Positions 11,186 through 21,168 are shown, counted from the stretch's first letter. The stretch: DNA of 64,000 bases from Clostridium sp. C105KSO13 (GCF_001517425.1 NZ_FBWL01000155.1:1-64000), one strand, 5' to 3'. Notes: generated from the letters alone by a model not told the origin. A program made the numbers and translations.

Positions 11186-12556
11186 TTAAACAGGGTTAAT
11201 TTTCTTCTTTATAATATTGACAGTGTTGTTAAGTGCCTCATCTACTGTTATTTCATGGGCAATTTTTTTAACACCGTGACTGACAGAAGCATGATCTTTT
11301 CCTCCCAGAATAATACCTATTGTTTTAAGAGGGGTCTCTGTCATAGTCCGGCAGAGATACATAATAATCTGACGGGGAAGGACTATTTCGGCACTTCGTT
11401 TTTTACCTTTAAGTTCAGGGATAGGTACATTAAAATGTTCAGAAACAACATCTATAATTAATTCAGGTGTAACTTCTCTGTTTGAATCGGGGGAAACCAT
11501 ATCTTTTAAAGCTTCCGCTGCAAGTGGTATATCAATTGGCTTGTTCTCAAGGTTAGCCAATGCTATCAATTTATTTAAAGAACCTTCCAGTTCCCTGATG
11601 TTTGATTTAATATTATTTGCTATGTACTGAAGCACATCGTCCGGAATATGATAACGTTCTAATCCATCCAATTCTTCCTTCTTTCGGAGAATAGCCATTC
11701 TGGTTTCATAGTCAGGAGAAGAGATATCAGCTATCAATCCCCATTCGAAACGGGTACGAAGTCTTGCTTCTAGTGTCTCAATATCTTTAGGAGGCTTATC
11801 ACTGGATATGATAATCTGTTTTCCGGATACATGAAGATGATTAAAAGTATGGAAGAACTCTTCCTGGGTACTTTCTTTTCCAATAATAAATTGTATATCA
11901 TCAATGAGAAGTACATCATTGTTTCTATATTTTTCACGGAACGTAGTCATTGCAAGTTCATTTCCAGTTTTACCTATTTTTAATGAATCAATCAATTCAT
12001 TAGTAAAGGTTTCACTTGTCACATAAAGAACTTTCTTTGTAGGGTCATTCTCTAAAATGAAATGCGCTATAGAATGCATAAGGTGTGTTTTTCCCAACCC
12101 TACTCCACCATATATGAAAAGGGGATTGTAAATTTCACCGGGGGACTCAGACACAGCCAGGGAAGCTGCATGCGCAAAACTGTTATTACTACCCACCACA
12201 AAAGTATCAAATGTATATTTGGAATTTAAATTTGCGTTTGCAAATATTGCATTTGACTTTTTCTTTTTAACAGCTTTCTCTTTCTTCTTCTTAATAATAA
12301 GATTATCTTCTATTACAAAGGAAATTTCATATTCTTTACCGGTTACCTCTGCAACACATACTTTAAAAGGGAGAAGATACTTGTCCTCTATATGTTCCAG
12401 GCTTGCTTTAAGTTTCACAAGAATATAGACAGTATCCTCTGTAACTTCATATACGGTCAACGGCGCAATCCATGTATTGTATGCAATATTTGATGAGCAA
12501 TATTCAGATTTCATCTTATTTAAGATTTGATCCCAACTTTTTTCTACAACGTTCAT
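11186..12556 (-). CDS. dnaA: chromosomal replication initiator DnaA
   Basis: DnaA is an ATP-dependent initiator that binds oriC and opens the duplex. The 456-aa protein has an N-terminal domain I (residues 1-85), a lysine-rich linker, and an AAA+ domain with Walker A GGVGLGKTHLMH near residue 150 and Walker B LLIDDIQF near 215. The C-terminal DNA-binding domain IV carries the DnaA signature GGKDHASVSHGV near residue 430. The start is the second of two overlapping ATGs (12556). A short hairpin (12583-12603) lies in its 5' leader. It is transcribed away from rpmH, with the origin in between. Confidence 0.98.
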   Translation of the reverse strand: MNVVEKSWDQILNKMKSEYCSSNIAYNTWIAPLTVYEVTEDTVYILVKLKASLEHIEDKYLLPFKVCVAEVTGKEYEISFVIEDNLIIKKKKEKAVKKKKSNAIFANANLNSKYTFDTFVVGSNNSFAHAASLAVSESPGEIYNPLFIYGGVGLGKTHLMHSIAHFILENDPTKKVLYVTSETFTNELIDSLKIGKTGNELAMTTFREKYRNNDVLLIDDIQFIIGKESTQEEFFHTFNHLHVSGKQIIISSDKPPKDIETLEARLRTRFEWGLIADISSPDYETRMAILRKKEELDGLERYHIPDDVLQYIANNIKSNIRELEGSLNKLIALANLENKPIDIPLAAEALKDMVSPDSNREVTPELIIDVVSEHFNVPIPELKGKKRSAEIVLPRQIIMYLCRTMTETPLKTIGIILGGKDHASVSHGVKKIAHEITVDEALNNTVNIIKKKINPV

Positions 12557-12582
12557 TCATAATACCCCTAATCAATATAATA

Positions 12583-12603
12583 GAGAGATATATGCAATCT
12601 CTC
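12583..12603 (-). promoter_or_regulatory. inverted repeat in the dnaA leader
   Basis: GAGAGAT and ATCTCTC flank 7 nt, about 27 bp upstream of the dnaA start codon. It could be a leader hairpin or a regulator site. There is no direct evidence for function. Confidence 0.3.
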
Positions 12604-12815
12604 CACTACAGTTTACATCAAAAAGGCCTGATAAGCAATGGAAAAAGGTGTGTATAACTTTATGCACAAGTTAACCTCATGTGATTAAACCCAAAAAGTA
12701 AAAAAATAAAATTTATCTACACGTTATCCCATAGTTATTAACACTTTATCCACAGGTTATTAACATAAGGATTTTGCATTAATTATAATAATTTTTTAAA
12801 AATGCCCCTAATATC

Positions 12816-12844
12816 TTGACTTACCGTTATTTTTTGAATATAAT
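12816..12844 (+). promoter_or_regulatory. promoter of rpmH-rnpA
   Basis: TTGACT at 12816-12821, a 17-bp spacer and TATAAT at 12839-12844, about 100 bp before the rpmH start codon. It sits at the edge of the AT-rich part of oriC. Confidence 0.8.
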
Positions 12845-12942
12845 TAGACGCAGTGTCTTTGTAGGAAAAGGACAACTTTTAAATGAAAATAATTGTAAAT
12901 ACTTTATTATAAGTATCTCAATCAAAGGGAGGTGTATTTGTA

Positions 12943-13077
12943 ATGAAAATGACATTTCAGCCAAAGAAAAGACAAAGATCTAAAGTTCATGGTTTTAGGG
13001 CAAGAATGAGCACACCGGGCGGAAGAAAAGTATTAGCTGCCAGGAGAGCAAAAGGAAGAAAACAGTTATCAGCTTAG
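12943..13077 (+). CDS. rpmH: 50S ribosomal protein L34
   Basis: The gene encodes 44 residues beginning [18 protein letters not shown] and ending GRKQLSA, very basic and the exact family length. L34 binds 23S rRNA in the large subunit. The ATG at 12943 follows AAAGGGAGGT. It is the first gene right of oriC, with rnpA starting 48 bp after its stop. Confidence 0.98.
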   Translation: MKMTFQPKKRQRSKVHGFRARMSTPGGRKVLAARRAKGRKQLSA

Positions 13078-13125
13078 GCCGCATCTATGTGGCCTTTTCT
13101 TCTATTAAAAGCAAAGAGGTTATCA

Positions 13126-13476
13126 ATGAAATTTTCCGAATCTTTAAAACAAAATAAAGATTTTCAGGTTATCTACAAAAACGGAAAATCCTATGCAAAC
13201 AGGTATCTTGTAATGTATGTGAAAAAGAACATTCTTGGAAAAAACAGACTTGGTATTTCCGTAAGTAAGAAAGTAGGAAATAGTGTGGTCAGACATCATC
13301 TGACGAGACTAATTAGAGAAAGCTATCGGCTTCAAGAAGAACATTTCCAATGTGGTTTTGATATTATTGTGATTGCAAGAGTAAGTGCAAAAGAAAAAGA
13401 TTATCATGAAATTGAGAGTGCACTTATCCATTTGGGAAAACTTCATGAAATATATAAAACTTATCAGCAGTCATGA
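13126..13476 (+). CDS. rnpA: ribonuclease P protein component
   Basis: RnpA is the protein cofactor of RNase P, which matures the 5' end of tRNAs. The protein has 116 aa, basic, with the family core NRLGISVSKKVGNSVVRHH followed by LTRLIRESYR. The usual RNR-x-KR signature is present in a relaxed form (RHHLTR). The ATG at 13126 has AGAGGT upstream; a longer in-frame start at 13087 would overlap the rpmH 3' region and lacks a ribosome site. Confidence 0.96.
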   Translation: MKFSESLKQNKDFQVIYKNGKSYANRYLVMYVKKNILGKNRLGISVSKKVGNSVVRHHLTRLIRESYRLQEEHFQCGFDIIVIARVSAKEKDYHEIESALIHLGKLHEIYKTYQQS

Positions 13477-13572
13477 TAAGTTTTCAGTTTCGGTGTAGTA
13501 TGTAAATACCGTGACGTTCTTTAAGTCAAAGAGCCCGCAGCAAGCTGACGGGGAATAAAAGGAGTGATGCAG

Positions 13573-13785
13573 TTGAAGCGCATTTTTATATGGCTAATCA
13601 GATTCTACCAGAAGTATTTGTCCGGATTGAAAACACAATATCATTGTATTTATTCGCCAACATGTTCACAGTATGGTATTGAGGCGATTGAAAAATATGG
13701 TGTTTTAAAGGGCGGTGCTCTTACAGTCTGGAGAATTCTGCGCTGCAATCCATTTGCAAAGGGTGGATATGATCCGGTACCTTAA
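13573..13785 (+). CDS. yidD: membrane protein insertion efficiency factor YidD
   Basis: A small (70 aa with the start chosen) membrane-associated protein that assists YidC. It shows the family's [11 protein letters not shown] and the cysteine-containing [17 protein letters not shown] segment, then [19 protein letters not shown] chose the TTG at 13573 because AAAAGGAG (13557-13564) lies 8 nt upstream and the product then begins [12 protein letters not shown] as in relatives; the ATG at 13567 or GTG at 13564 would overlap or crowd that site. It lies 12 bp before yidC. Confidence 0.9.
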   Translation: MKRIFIWLIRFYQKYLSGLKTQYHCIYSPTCSQYGIEAIEKYGVLKGGALTVWRILRCNPFAKGGYDPVP

Positions 13786-13797
13786 GGAGGATAAAAA

Positions 13798-15078
13798 ATG
13801 TATGGAATTTTAGCGGCAGGTTATGGAGACTGGCCGATTATCAGACAGATTTCCTGGCTTATGGGAAAACTGATGAATGGAATCTATGTTGTAATGGACA
13901 ACGTATTTAATGTGCAGAACATAGGCGTTTGTATTATTATATTTACGATTATTATATACACATTAATGATTCCACTTACAATTAAACAACAAAAGTGGTC
14001 AAAAATGTCCTCTATTATGAATCCTGAAATTCAGAAAATTCAGAAGAAGTATGCGAATAAAAAAGACCAGGCAACCATGCTAAAACAGCAGGAAGAGATG
14101 CAGATTATTTATGAAAAATATGGAACTTCGCCTACGGGTGGATGTCTTCCAATGCTGATTCAGATGCCCATTCTTTTTGCACTGTATCCGGTAATTCAAA
14201 ATATACCAAAATATGTAGATAGTGTAAAAGCAGTATATATGCCTGTTGTAAATCAGATTATGTCTGTTAATGGCTTCCAGAAGATTATGGAGAAGATCGG
14301 GGAAGCAAAACCCGTTCTTATGAACCCAGGAAACTATGATTATTCAAAAGCAGATACATTGGTTCAGGTGTTATATAAATTCCAGGATTCCACATGGAAT
14401 ACACTGGTAGATAAAATGCCTTCTCTGGAGAGTATTGTAACTACGACAACGCAGACAATGGGGCATTTGAATAGCTTTATTGGCATCAATATAGGTGAAG
14501 CTCCATTTACAATGCTGTCGGCTGCAGTTAAGAATTTTTCAATTGCAGGAATTATTGCAGCTGTTATTATTCCTGTTTTGGCAGGACTTACACAGTTTTT
14601 AAGTGTAAAGCTGCAGCCACAGCCGGAAGTTGATACAGATAGTAATCCTATGGCAAATTCGATGAAGACGATGACATATACAATGCCTTTGATATCTGTA
14701 TTTATGGGATTTACACTTCCTGCAGGTCTTGGTCTTTACTGGGCAATCAGTGCTGTTGTAAGATCAGTGCAGCAACTGGCGATTAATAAATATCTGAATA
14801 AGAAATCAGTTGATGACTTAATAGAAGAAAATCAAAAAAAAGCTGCTAAGAAGCGTGAGAAAAAAGGAACATCAGCGAAAACTATCAATAAAATGGCTAC
14901 AACCAGCACAAGAAATGTAGAAGATAAGAAAAAAACAAAGATGTCGGACGCTGAAAGAGAAGAGAGGCTTCAAAGTGCCAGACAAAAGACAAAGAATGCA
15001 AAATCAGGAAGTCTTGCTTCGAAAGCTAATTTGGTCAGCAGATATAACAATGGTCAGAAAATATCTGATAAAGAATAA
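13798..15078 (+). CDS. yidC: YidC/Oxa1 family membrane insertase
   Basis: YidC inserts and folds proteins in the cytoplasmic membrane, alone or with SecYEG. The 426-aa protein has five hydrophobic segments, the first membrane-proximal loop PLTIKQQKWSKMSSIMNPEI, and the cytoplasmic hairpin with YGTSPTGGCLPMLIQMPILFALY. It is longer than the typical 260-300 aa Gram-positive form because of an extra segment (about residues 140-240) and a long lysine-rich C-terminal tail (about residues 345-426) that may bind ribosomes. No lipobox cysteine is visible at the N-terminus. The ATG follows AAGGAGG. Confidence 0.96.
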   Translation: MYGILAAGYGDWPIIRQISWLMGKLMNGIYVVMDNVFNVQNIGVCIIIFTIIIYTLMIPLTIKQQKWSKMSSIMNPEIQKIQKKYANKKDQATMLKQQEEMQIIYEKYGTSPTGGCLPMLIQMPILFALYPVIQNIPKYVDSVKAVYMPVVNQIMSVNGFQKIMEKIGEAKPVLMNPGNYDYSKADTLVQVLYKFQDSTWNTLVDKMPSLESIVTTTTQTMGHLNSFIGINIGEAPFTMLSAAVKNFSIAGIIAAVIIPVLAGLTQFLSVKLQPQPEVDTDSNPMANSMKTMTYTMPLISVFMGFTLPAGLGLYWAISAVVRSVQQLAINKYLNKKSVDDLIEENQKKAAKKREKKGTSAKTINKMATTSTRNVEDKKKTKMSDAEREERLQSARQKTKNAKSGSLASKANLVSRYNNGQKISDKE

Positions 15079-15122
15079 AAGGATCAGTGGAGAAGAGTAA
15101 GCATAGAAAGGGAGGATTCAGG

Positions 15123-15884
15123 ATGAACGGCAGTATCAGAGTATCAGCAAAAACAGTGGATGATGCAATTACAGAGGCAATGATTCAGTTAAGTGTTACT
15201 AGTGACAGACTGGAATACGAGGTAATTGAAAAAGGAAGTTCTGGTTTTCTTGGAATTGGTATGAAGCAGGCAGTAATTGAAGCTAGAAGGAAACCGGAAC
15301 CTGTAAAAGATGAACCTGAAACCCAGAAAAAAGAAGATGATTACAAGAAGAATCAAGAACCTGTTAAAGAGATTAAAAAGAGTGAAAATACTGCACCCGT
15401 AAAACATGAAACAGAACTAGCTGAAGTGAAAGATGGAACAAGAGAAGCGGTTGTATCCTTTCTAGGAGATACATTGAAAGCAATGGGAATGACAGTGAAG
15501 CTAAAATCTGAGGTTGATTCAGACGGTGCCTTTGGCGTGGAAATGAGCGGAGATAATATGGGCATCCTCATTGGAAAACGTGGACAAACTTTGGATGCTC
15601 TGCAGTATCTGGCAAACAGGGTAGCTAATAAAAATCAAGAGGGCTATGTCCGTGTAAAGCTGGATACAGAGAACTACAGATCAAGAAGAGAAGAAACTCT
15701 GAAAAATCTTGCAAAAAATATTGCTTATAAAGTAAAGCGTTCAAGGAGACCAGTATCATTGGAACCTATGAATCCTTATGAGAGAAGAATTATTCATGCT
15801 GCACTTCAATCTGACCCGTATGTAACTACACACAGCGAAGGTGAAGAACCTTATAGAAAAGTCGTTATTACATTGAAAAGATAA
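15123..15884 (+). CDS. jag: Jag/KhpB RNA-binding protein
   Basis: The protein has 253 aa with an N-terminal Jag_N domain (residues 1-55, ending SSGFLGIGMKQAVIEAR), a charged linker rich in Lys and Glu (55-110), a KH domain with GILIGKRGQTLDALQYL (about 145-160), and a C-terminal R3H domain ending LEPMNPYERRIIHAAL...EPYRKVVITLKR. KhpB works with KhpA as a small-RNA/mRNA chaperone and affects cell division and envelope in other Firmicutes. The ATG at 15123 has GGGAGG upstream; the in-frame start 36 bp earlier does not. It lies 44 bp after yidC, the usual neighbour. Confidence 0.95.
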   Translation: MNGSIRVSAKTVDDAITEAMIQLSVTSDRLEYEVIEKGSSGFLGIGMKQAVIEARRKPEPVKDEPETQKKEDDYKKNQEPVKEIKKSENTAPVKHETELAEVKDGTREAVVSFLGDTLKAMGMTVKLKSEVDSDGAFGVEMSGDNMGILIGKRGQTLDALQYLANRVANKNQEGYVRVKLDTENYRSRREETLKNLAKNIAYKVKRSRRPVSLEPMNPYERRIIHAALQSDPYVTTHSEGEEPYRKVVITLKR

Positions 15885-15900
15885 AAATATGAAGCGAAAG

Positions 15901-15947
15901 AGGACGTTTCTGCTTCACGGAGGCTTTCGTGAAACAGCAGACGTCCT
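15901..15947 (+). terminator. hairpin between jag and mnmE
   Basis: AGGACGT...ACGTCCT encloses a second stem (CTTCACG / CGTGAAA), followed by TTTTATG. It is an internal terminator or RNA-processing hairpin that could lower mnmE transcription relative to yidC-jag. Confidence 0.55.
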
Positions 15948-15965
15948 TTTATGTAGGAGAGATAA

Positions 15966-17378
15966 ATGAAGAGAGATACAATTGCTGCAATTTCAACCGG
16001 AATGACAAATTCAGGTATCGGTATTGTACGCATTAGCGGCTCCGAAGCATTTCAGATTGCTGATCGTATATATAAGGGGAAAGGCAGGCTTTCGGAGGCT
16101 GAAAGCCATACAATCCATTATGGATTTATCAGGGACAGGGAAGAAACCATAGATGAGGTACTTGTTATGCTGATGCGTTCTCCTAGGACCTTTACAGGAG
16201 AAGATACTGTAGAAATTAATTGCCACGGAGGAACTTATGTGGTAAAACGTGTATTGGAGACAGTCATTAAAAACGGCGCAAGACCTGCAGAACCTGGAGA
16301 ATTTACAAAAAGATCTTTTTTAAATGGAAAGATAGATTTATCACAGTCAGAAGCTGTAATTGATTTGATTACAGCGAAAAATGAATATGCACTTCAGAGT
16401 TCAATGAGTCAGCTTAAAGGAAGTGTAAAGAAAAAAATAAAAGATATAAGAAACAAAATAATTTATCAAACAGCATTTATAGAAACTGCTTTGGATGATC
16501 CTGAACACATTAGCATAGATGGATATGATGAGAAACTAAAAACTGTTATTAATGATATCTTAGTAGAATTGGAGCATTTAGTTAAATCTTCTGACAGTGG
16601 AAGAATCATGAAAGAGGGAATACAGACTGTTATTGTCGGAAAACCAAATGTGGGAAAATCTTCTCTTTTAAATATTCTTTCAGGAAGAGAAAGAGCCATT
16701 GTGACGGATATAGAGGGTACGACGCGCGATGCTCTGGAAGAGCAGATTCAGCTGAATGGCCTAACATTAAATATGGTTGATACGGCCGGTATAAGAGAGA
16801 CTGATAATATTATAGAGAAAATTGGTGTAGATAAAGCGCGTGATTATGTAAAAAACGCTGATCTTATCATTTTTGTTGTGGATGCTTCGAGAGACCTGGA
16901 TCAAAATGATGAAGACATTATCCGCTTGATAGAGAGTAAAAATACTATTATTCTTTTAAATAAGTCCGATTTAAATACTATTGTAACGAAAGAAATCCTG
17001 CAAAATTCGATAAAAAAAATCCTTATATCGAATAAAAATGAAAGAATAAATTCAAAAACCATTCCAATGATTGATATATCGGTAAAAGAAGAATATGGAT
17101 TCCGGGAATTCGAGGATATCTTAAATTCTATGTTTCTGAAGAAAAAAGTATCTTTTAATGAAGAAATATATATAACAAATATCAGACATAAAGCAGCACT
17201 TATAGATGCTCGGGAAAGTTTGAAAAGGGTAATTGACAGTATTGAAAATCAGATGCCAGAAGACTTTTTCTCTATCGATTTGATGGATGCCTATGAATCA
17301 TTGGGAAATATAACAGGGGAAACGTTAGGAGAAGATTTAGTAAATGAAATATTCAGCAAATTCTGTATGGGTAAGTAA
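15966..17378 (+). CDS. mnmE: tRNA modification GTPase MnmE
   Basis: MnmE and MnmG together install the 5-carboxymethylaminomethyl group on wobble uridine of certain tRNAs. The 470-aa protein has an N-terminal tetrahydrofolate-binding domain ([20 protein letters not shown]), the HGG motif (NCHGGTYV), and a G domain with G1 [10 protein letters not shown] near 222, DTAG (G3) and NKSD (G4). The C-terminal helical domain ends in the conserved FCMGK, with C467. ATG follows TAGGAGA. It overlaps mnmG by 35 bp. Confidence 0.97.
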   Translation: MKRDTIAAISTGMTNSGIGIVRISGSEAFQIADRIYKGKGRLSEAESHTIHYGFIRDREETIDEVLVMLMRSPRTFTGEDTVEINCHGGTYVVKRVLETVIKNGARPAEPGEFTKRSFLNGKIDLSQSEAVIDLITAKNEYALQSSMSQLKGSVKKKIKDIRNKIIYQTAFIETALDDPEHISIDGYDEKLKTVINDILVELEHLVKSSDSGRIMKEGIQTVIVGKPNVGKSSLLNILSGRERAIVTDIEGTTRDALEEQIQLNGLTLNMVDTAGIRETDNIIEKIGVDKARDYVKNADLIIFVVDASRDLDQNDEDIIRLIESKNTIILLNKSDLNTIVTKEILQNSIKKILISNKNERINSKTIPMIDISVKEEYGFREFEDILNSMFLKKKVSFNEEIYITNIRHKAALIDARESLKRVIDSIENQMPEDFFSIDLMDAYESLGNITGETLGEDLVNEIFSKFCMGK

Positions 17379-19236
17379 AGACGAATATGATATTGTCGTG
17401 ATAGGAGCAGGACATGCAGGCTGCGAAGCTGCTCTTGCTGCGGCTAGACTCGGTTTTAAAACTATTATGTTTACAGTAAGTATAGAAAGTATTGCATTGA
17501 TGCCCTGCAATCCGAATATTGGAGGAACATCAAAAGGTCACCTGGTCAGGGAAATAGATGCTCTGGGAGGAGAGATGGGAAAAGTAATAGATAAAACCTT
17601 TATACAGTCCAAGATGCTAAACCAATCAAAAGGACCGGCTGTACATTCTTTGCGTGCACAGGCAGATAAGTCAAATTATAGCAGAACAATGCGCAGGGTA
17701 CTGCAGGATCAAAAAAACCTGGATATACGTCAAATGGAAGTAACTGATTTACTGGTGGAAAATGAAAAAATAACAGGTGTACAGACCTATTCGGGTGCAA
17801 TTTATCCATGTAGTGCTGTTATACTTTGCACCGGAACATATTTGAAGTCCAGATGCATTTTTGGTGATGTTAGCACCTATACAGGACCAAATGGTCTACA
17901 GTCCGCGAATTACCTGACAGATAGTTTAAGGTCAATTGGAGTTAAAATGTATCGCTTTAAGACAGGGACACCTGCAAGAATTGATAAAAATTCTATTGAT
18001 TTTAGTAAAATGCAGGAACAAAAAGGTGATGAGAGAGTTGTTCCATTTTCTTTTACTACAAATCCTGATGATGTGCAGATAGATCAGGTATCCTGCTGGC
18101 TTACTTATACAAATGAAAAAACGCATAAAATAATACGAAAAAATCTGGACAGATCTCCGCTTTATTCCGGAAAAATTGAAGGAACCGGACCAAGATATTG
18201 TCCATCAATTGAAGATAAAGTTGTGAAATTTTCTGATAAAGATAGACATCAGGTGTTTATTGAGCCTGAAGGAACGGATACAAATGAAATGTACATTGGA
18301 GGTATGTCAAGTTCAATGCCGGAAGATGTTCAATATGCCATGTATCGAAGTGTATCAGGATTAGAACAGGCGAAGATTGTAAGAAATGCATATGCAATTG
18401 AATATGATTGTATAGATGCAAGACAGTTAAAAAACACCCTTGAATTTAAGAAAATAGAAGGACTGTTTAGTGCAGGTCAATTTAATGGAAGTTCAGGATA
18501 TGAGGAGGCAGCTGCCCAGGGATTAATAGCGGGTATTAATGCGGCAAGAAAGTTACAGGGAAAACAGGGAATAATAATTGATCGTTCGCAAGGTTATATA
18601 GGAGTACTGATTGATGATCTTGTTACAAAAGAAAGTCATGAACCATATCGAATGATGACATCAAGGGCTGAATATAGATTACTTTTAAGGCAAGACAATG
18701 CAGATATGAGACTGACAAAAATAGGATATGATGTTGGACTTATAAATGAGAATCGATATCAGAAACTAATTAAAAAGAAAGAAGCAATTGATGAGGAGAT
18801 TTGTAGGGTTGAGCATACAAATATAGGTACGTCTGAGACAGTACAAAAATTATTAGAATCACTTGGGAGTACTTTACTTTCATCAGGAACTACTCTGGCA
18901 GAATTGATTAGACGACCTGAACTTTCATATGAAATACTTGCACCGATTGATATAAAAAGAAGAAAACTTGAATCCGATGTAGAGGAACAGGTAAATATTA
19001 ATATAAAGTATGATGGATATATTAAAAGACAAAAAAAACAGGTGGAGCAGTTTAAAAGATTAGAGAAAAAGATAATTCCACAAGGAATCAATTATGATGA
19101 GGTGAAAGGTCTCCGCATTGAAGCAAAACAAAAACTGACGGAGGTACGTCCATCATCGATCGGTCAGGCATCAAGAATTTCTGGGGTGTCCCCGGCAGAT
19201 ATTTCGGTACTTTTAGTTTATCTTGAAAGTAAATAG
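17344..19236 (+). CDS. mnmG: tRNA uridine-5-carboxymethylaminomethyl modification enzyme MnmG
   Basis: MnmG is an FAD-dependent partner of MnmE. The 630-aa protein matches family length. It shows the dinucleotide fold [19 protein letters not shown] near residues 19-37, the segment [25 protein letters not shown] with the conserved redox cysteine, and the [14 protein letters not shown] motif near 385. The C-terminal domain includes [15 protein letters not shown]. The ATG at 17344 lies inside the end of mnmE, with AGGAG 11 nt upstream, so translation is probably coupled. Confidence 0.97.
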   Translation: MKYSANSVWVSKDEYDIVVIGAGHAGCEAALAAARLGFKTIMFTVSIESIALMPCNPNIGGTSKGHLVREIDALGGEMGKVIDKTFIQSKMLNQSKGPAVHSLRAQADKSNYSRTMRRVLQDQKNLDIRQMEVTDLLVENEKITGVQTYSGAIYPCSAVILCTGTYLKSRCIFGDVSTYTGPNGLQSANYLTDSLRSIGVKMYRFKTGTPARIDKNSIDFSKMQEQKGDERVVPFSFTTNPDDVQIDQVSCWLTYTNEKTHKIIRKNLDRSPLYSGKIEGTGPRYCPSIEDKVVKFSDKDRHQVFIEPEGTDTNEMYIGGMSSSMPEDVQYAMYRSVSGLEQAKIVRNAYAIEYDCIDARQLKNTLEFKKIEGLFSAGQFNGSSGYEEAAAQGLIAGINAARKLQGKQGIIIDRSQGYIGVLIDDLVTKESHEPYRMMTSRAEYRLLLRQDNADMRLTKIGYDVGLINENRYQKLIKKKEAIDEEICRVEHTNIGTSETVQKLLESLGSTLLSSGTTLAELIRRPELSYEILAPIDIKRRKLESDVEEQVNINIKYDGYIKRQKKQVEQFKRLEKKIIPQGINYDEVKGLRIEAKQKLTEVRPSSIGQASRISGVSPADISVLLVYLESK

Positions 19237-19265
19237 ATAATGCATCAGCATTTGGGAGAAAATGA

Positions 19266-19976
19266 ATGGAAAATAAATTCGAAAACCAGCTAAACAAATT
19301 GGACATTCAATTAGATGAAAAACAAAGATGGCAGTTTAAAAGATATTATGAACTTCTAACCGAGTGGAATAAGTTTATTAATCTCACAACAATAACAGAT
19401 TATGATGAGGTAAATGAAAAACATTTTGTTGATAGTCTTGCTATTGCTAATATAATTAACTTCAGAAAAACAAAAAATGTGATAGACGTAGGTACCGGAG
19501 CAGGTTTTCCTGGAATACCTCTTAAAATAGTTTTTCCACAGCTGAATGTAGTTTTACTAGATTCTTTAAATAAAAGAATAAAATTTTTAAGTACAGTAAA
19601 AAAAGAATTAGAATTAAATAATATAGAAGTATTACATGGAAGAGCTGAGGAGTATGCAAAACAAGAGGACTATAGAGAAAAATTCGAATTATGTGTATCA
19701 AGAGCAGTTGCAAACTTATCTACCTTATCTGAATATTGCATTCCATATCTTGAAGTAGGAGGTACATTTATATCTTATAAATCTGGAAATATAGAGGAAG
19801 AACTACAGAATTCAAGAAAAGCAATAAAGGTGTTGGGGGGTGAATTAGAAGATAATATAAAGTTTCAGTTACCTGGGACAGATATAAACAGATCATTTAT
19901 AAAGATAAAAAAAAGAGAAAACACAAGGAAAAAATATCCACGAAAAGCAGGAACACCCGCTAAGGAACCAATATAG
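19266..19976 (+). CDS. rsmG: 16S rRNA (guanine-N7)-methyltransferase RsmG
   Basis: RsmG methylates G527 (E. coli numbering) of 16S rRNA; loss confers low-level streptomycin resistance in other bacteria. The 236-aa protein has SAM-binding motif VIDVGTGAGFPGIPLKI near residues 75-90, the CVSRAVANLSTL motif, and the typical C-terminus KYPRKAGTPAKEP. The ATG at 19266 follows GGGAGA. It is the last gene of the mnmE-mnmG-rsmG run and ends at a bidirectional terminator. Confidence 0.96.
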   Translation: MENKFENQLNKLDIQLDEKQRWQFKRYYELLTEWNKFINLTTITDYDEVNEKHFVDSLAIANIINFRKTKNVIDVGTGAGFPGIPLKIVFPQLNVVLLDSLNKRIKFLSTVKKELELNNIEVLHGRAEEYAKQEDYREKFELCVSRAVANLSTLSEYCIPYLEVGGTFISYKSGNIEEELQNSRKAIKVLGGELEDNIKFQLPGTDINRSFIKIKKRENTRKKYPRKAGTPAKEPI

Positions 19977-19993
19977 TTAATCAGATAGATATA

Positions 19994-20024
19994 AAAAGGA
20001 GGATGCAGAAGCATTCCCCTTTTT
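19994..20024. terminator. bidirectional terminator between rsmG and the hydrolase gene
   Basis: A 13-bp stem (AAAAGGAGGATGC with GCATTCCCCTTTT, one mismatch and one G-U pair) with loop AGAA. It is flanked by A-runs and T-runs, so it can stop transcription from both convergent genes. Confidence 0.85.
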
Positions 20025-20028
20025 ACAA

Positions 20029-20991
20029 TTATTCATCAATTTCAAATAATATCTTTATCTGATCTACAAATTTATCAGGCATTTCCATTTGAGGTAAGTG
20101 TTTTGTTTTATTAACTTCTATAATTTCAATAGAAGGAAGCTGATTCTGATATTGACTGGCTACCAGTATATTTTCTGGATTAGAATTTCCAACTATAATA
20201 AAAATACTATTATTTATTTCCTTAAGGCAATGTATGATGTTCGCATTTGTATATCTTGATTTTATACTGGAGTATAAATATTTTGAACGAGTATTGTATT
20301 TATGTGATGCTTCAAAATATGTAAGTATACTTCTTTCATCGATTTTATTTTGGTCATAGTAATAACCAAATCGGAAATTTTCATCAATTGATCTTTTATT
20401 AACCAACATATTATAAATAAATGTACCTATAATGGGTGTATTTATAATATAGCGTACCATTTTAGTACGCTTTGTTGGTATTTTTGCAAGAGTAATAAGA
20501 CTTTGAGGATTTACCATCATAACTTTATTAATTACTGTGTTATCGTTTGCACATGCCATCAAAACAAATGAACCAGATTCTCCGGTACATATAATATCTG
20601 TCTTTTTACAAATAACATGTTTAATGAAATCAGTAATTAATTGAACATATAAAAAGTTGGTGTAAGTTAAATTAGGTTTAGCTGAACGACCACATCCAAG
20701 TAAATCTATGGTGTAGACAGTATTGGTTTGTGATAATGTATCCACTATTTTATTCCATTCATAAGCAGAACTAGCAACATCTAAATCATGGACCAGTAAA
20801 ATAGGAGACCCAACCCCTTGTTTTGTATAGAATATACGGCCAAATCTCCAGTCATAATATTGTTCATCTTTATGGAACAGAAGGTTATCTATAGTAGAAA
20901 TATGATGAACCAATCGATTAACAACATGCATAATTCCAATTGTTGTACCACTAAGAAGAACACATGAAGTAAGCTTTTTCTTCCAACTCAA
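20029..20991 (-). CDS. alpha/beta-fold hydrolase, probably membrane-anchored
   Basis: This 320-aa protein has a hydrophobic N-terminal segment (about residues 8-28) that could be a signal anchor. The fold follows: the oxyanion strand LLVHDLDVASSAYEW, the YTIDLLGCGRS segment, nucleophile elbow GESGS (Ser in the second position of the turn), and a late histidine in KTKHLPQMEMP. The substrate cannot be told from sequence. The start is TTG at 20991 with GAGGTGG upstream. It is the only minus-strand gene on the right arm near the origin, wedged between rsmG and the parS sites. Confidence 0.75.
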   Translation of the reverse strand: MSWKKKLTSCVLLSGTTIGIMHVVNRLVHHISTIDNLLFHKDEQYYDWRFGRIFYTKQGVGSPILLVHDLDVASSAYEWNKIVDTLSQTNTVYTIDLLGCGRSAKPNLTYTNFLYVQLITDFIKHVICKKTDIICTGESGSFVLMACANDNTVINKVMMVNPQSLITLAKIPTKRTKMVRYIINTPIIGTFIYNMLVNKRSIDENFRFGYYYDQNKIDERSILTYFEASHKYNTRSKYLYSSIKSRYTNANIIHCLKEINNSIFIIVGNSNPENILVASQYQNQLPSIEIIEVNKTKHLPQMEMPDKFVDQIKILFEIDE

Positions 20992-21104
20992 AATACCACC
21001 TCTTTCTGAATTTATATCTATTATTATACTACATCCAGAGAAGCAATTAAAGTAAAAATATATTTATTTGTATACAGAGTTAATATGTTTTGCGTGGTTT
21101 ATAA

Positions 21105-21120
21105 TGTTTCACGTGAAACA
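21105..21120. other. parS: parS site 1
   Basis: Perfect 16-bp palindrome TGTTTCACGTGAAACA, the Firmicutes parS consensus bound by ParB/Spo0J. It lies 113 bp upstream of parA. Confidence 0.95.
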
Positions 21121-21152
21121 TTATAGATAGTAAATATTTTTACAAAAAAATA

Positions 21153-21168
21153 TGTTTCACGTGAAACA
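21153..21168. other. parS: parS site 2
   Basis: A second identical parS palindrome, 48 bp start-to-start from the first and 65 bp upstream of parA. With a site this close to the parA promoter region, ParB binding may also repress parAB. Confidence 0.95.

Larger units (their letters stand above)
12557..12942. other. probable origin of replication (oriC)
   Basis: This non-coding gap separates the divergent dnaA and rpmH genes. It holds DnaA boxes TTATGCACA (12660-12668), TTATCTACA (12713-12721, one mismatch) and TTATCCACA (12746-12754, perfect), plus related CGTTATCCC and GGTTATTAA stretches. They are followed by an AT-rich segment (about 12770-12835) suited to unwinding. Gene orientation flips here: all core genes on both sides are read away from this point, as expected for leading-strand bias. 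The rpmH promoter lies at the right end of the gap. Confidence 0.85.

Noticed and set aside
13477-13560. Small RNA or riboswitch between rnpA and yidD
   Set aside because: Only a weak CGGT...ACCG pairing was found; nothing matched a known RNA family.
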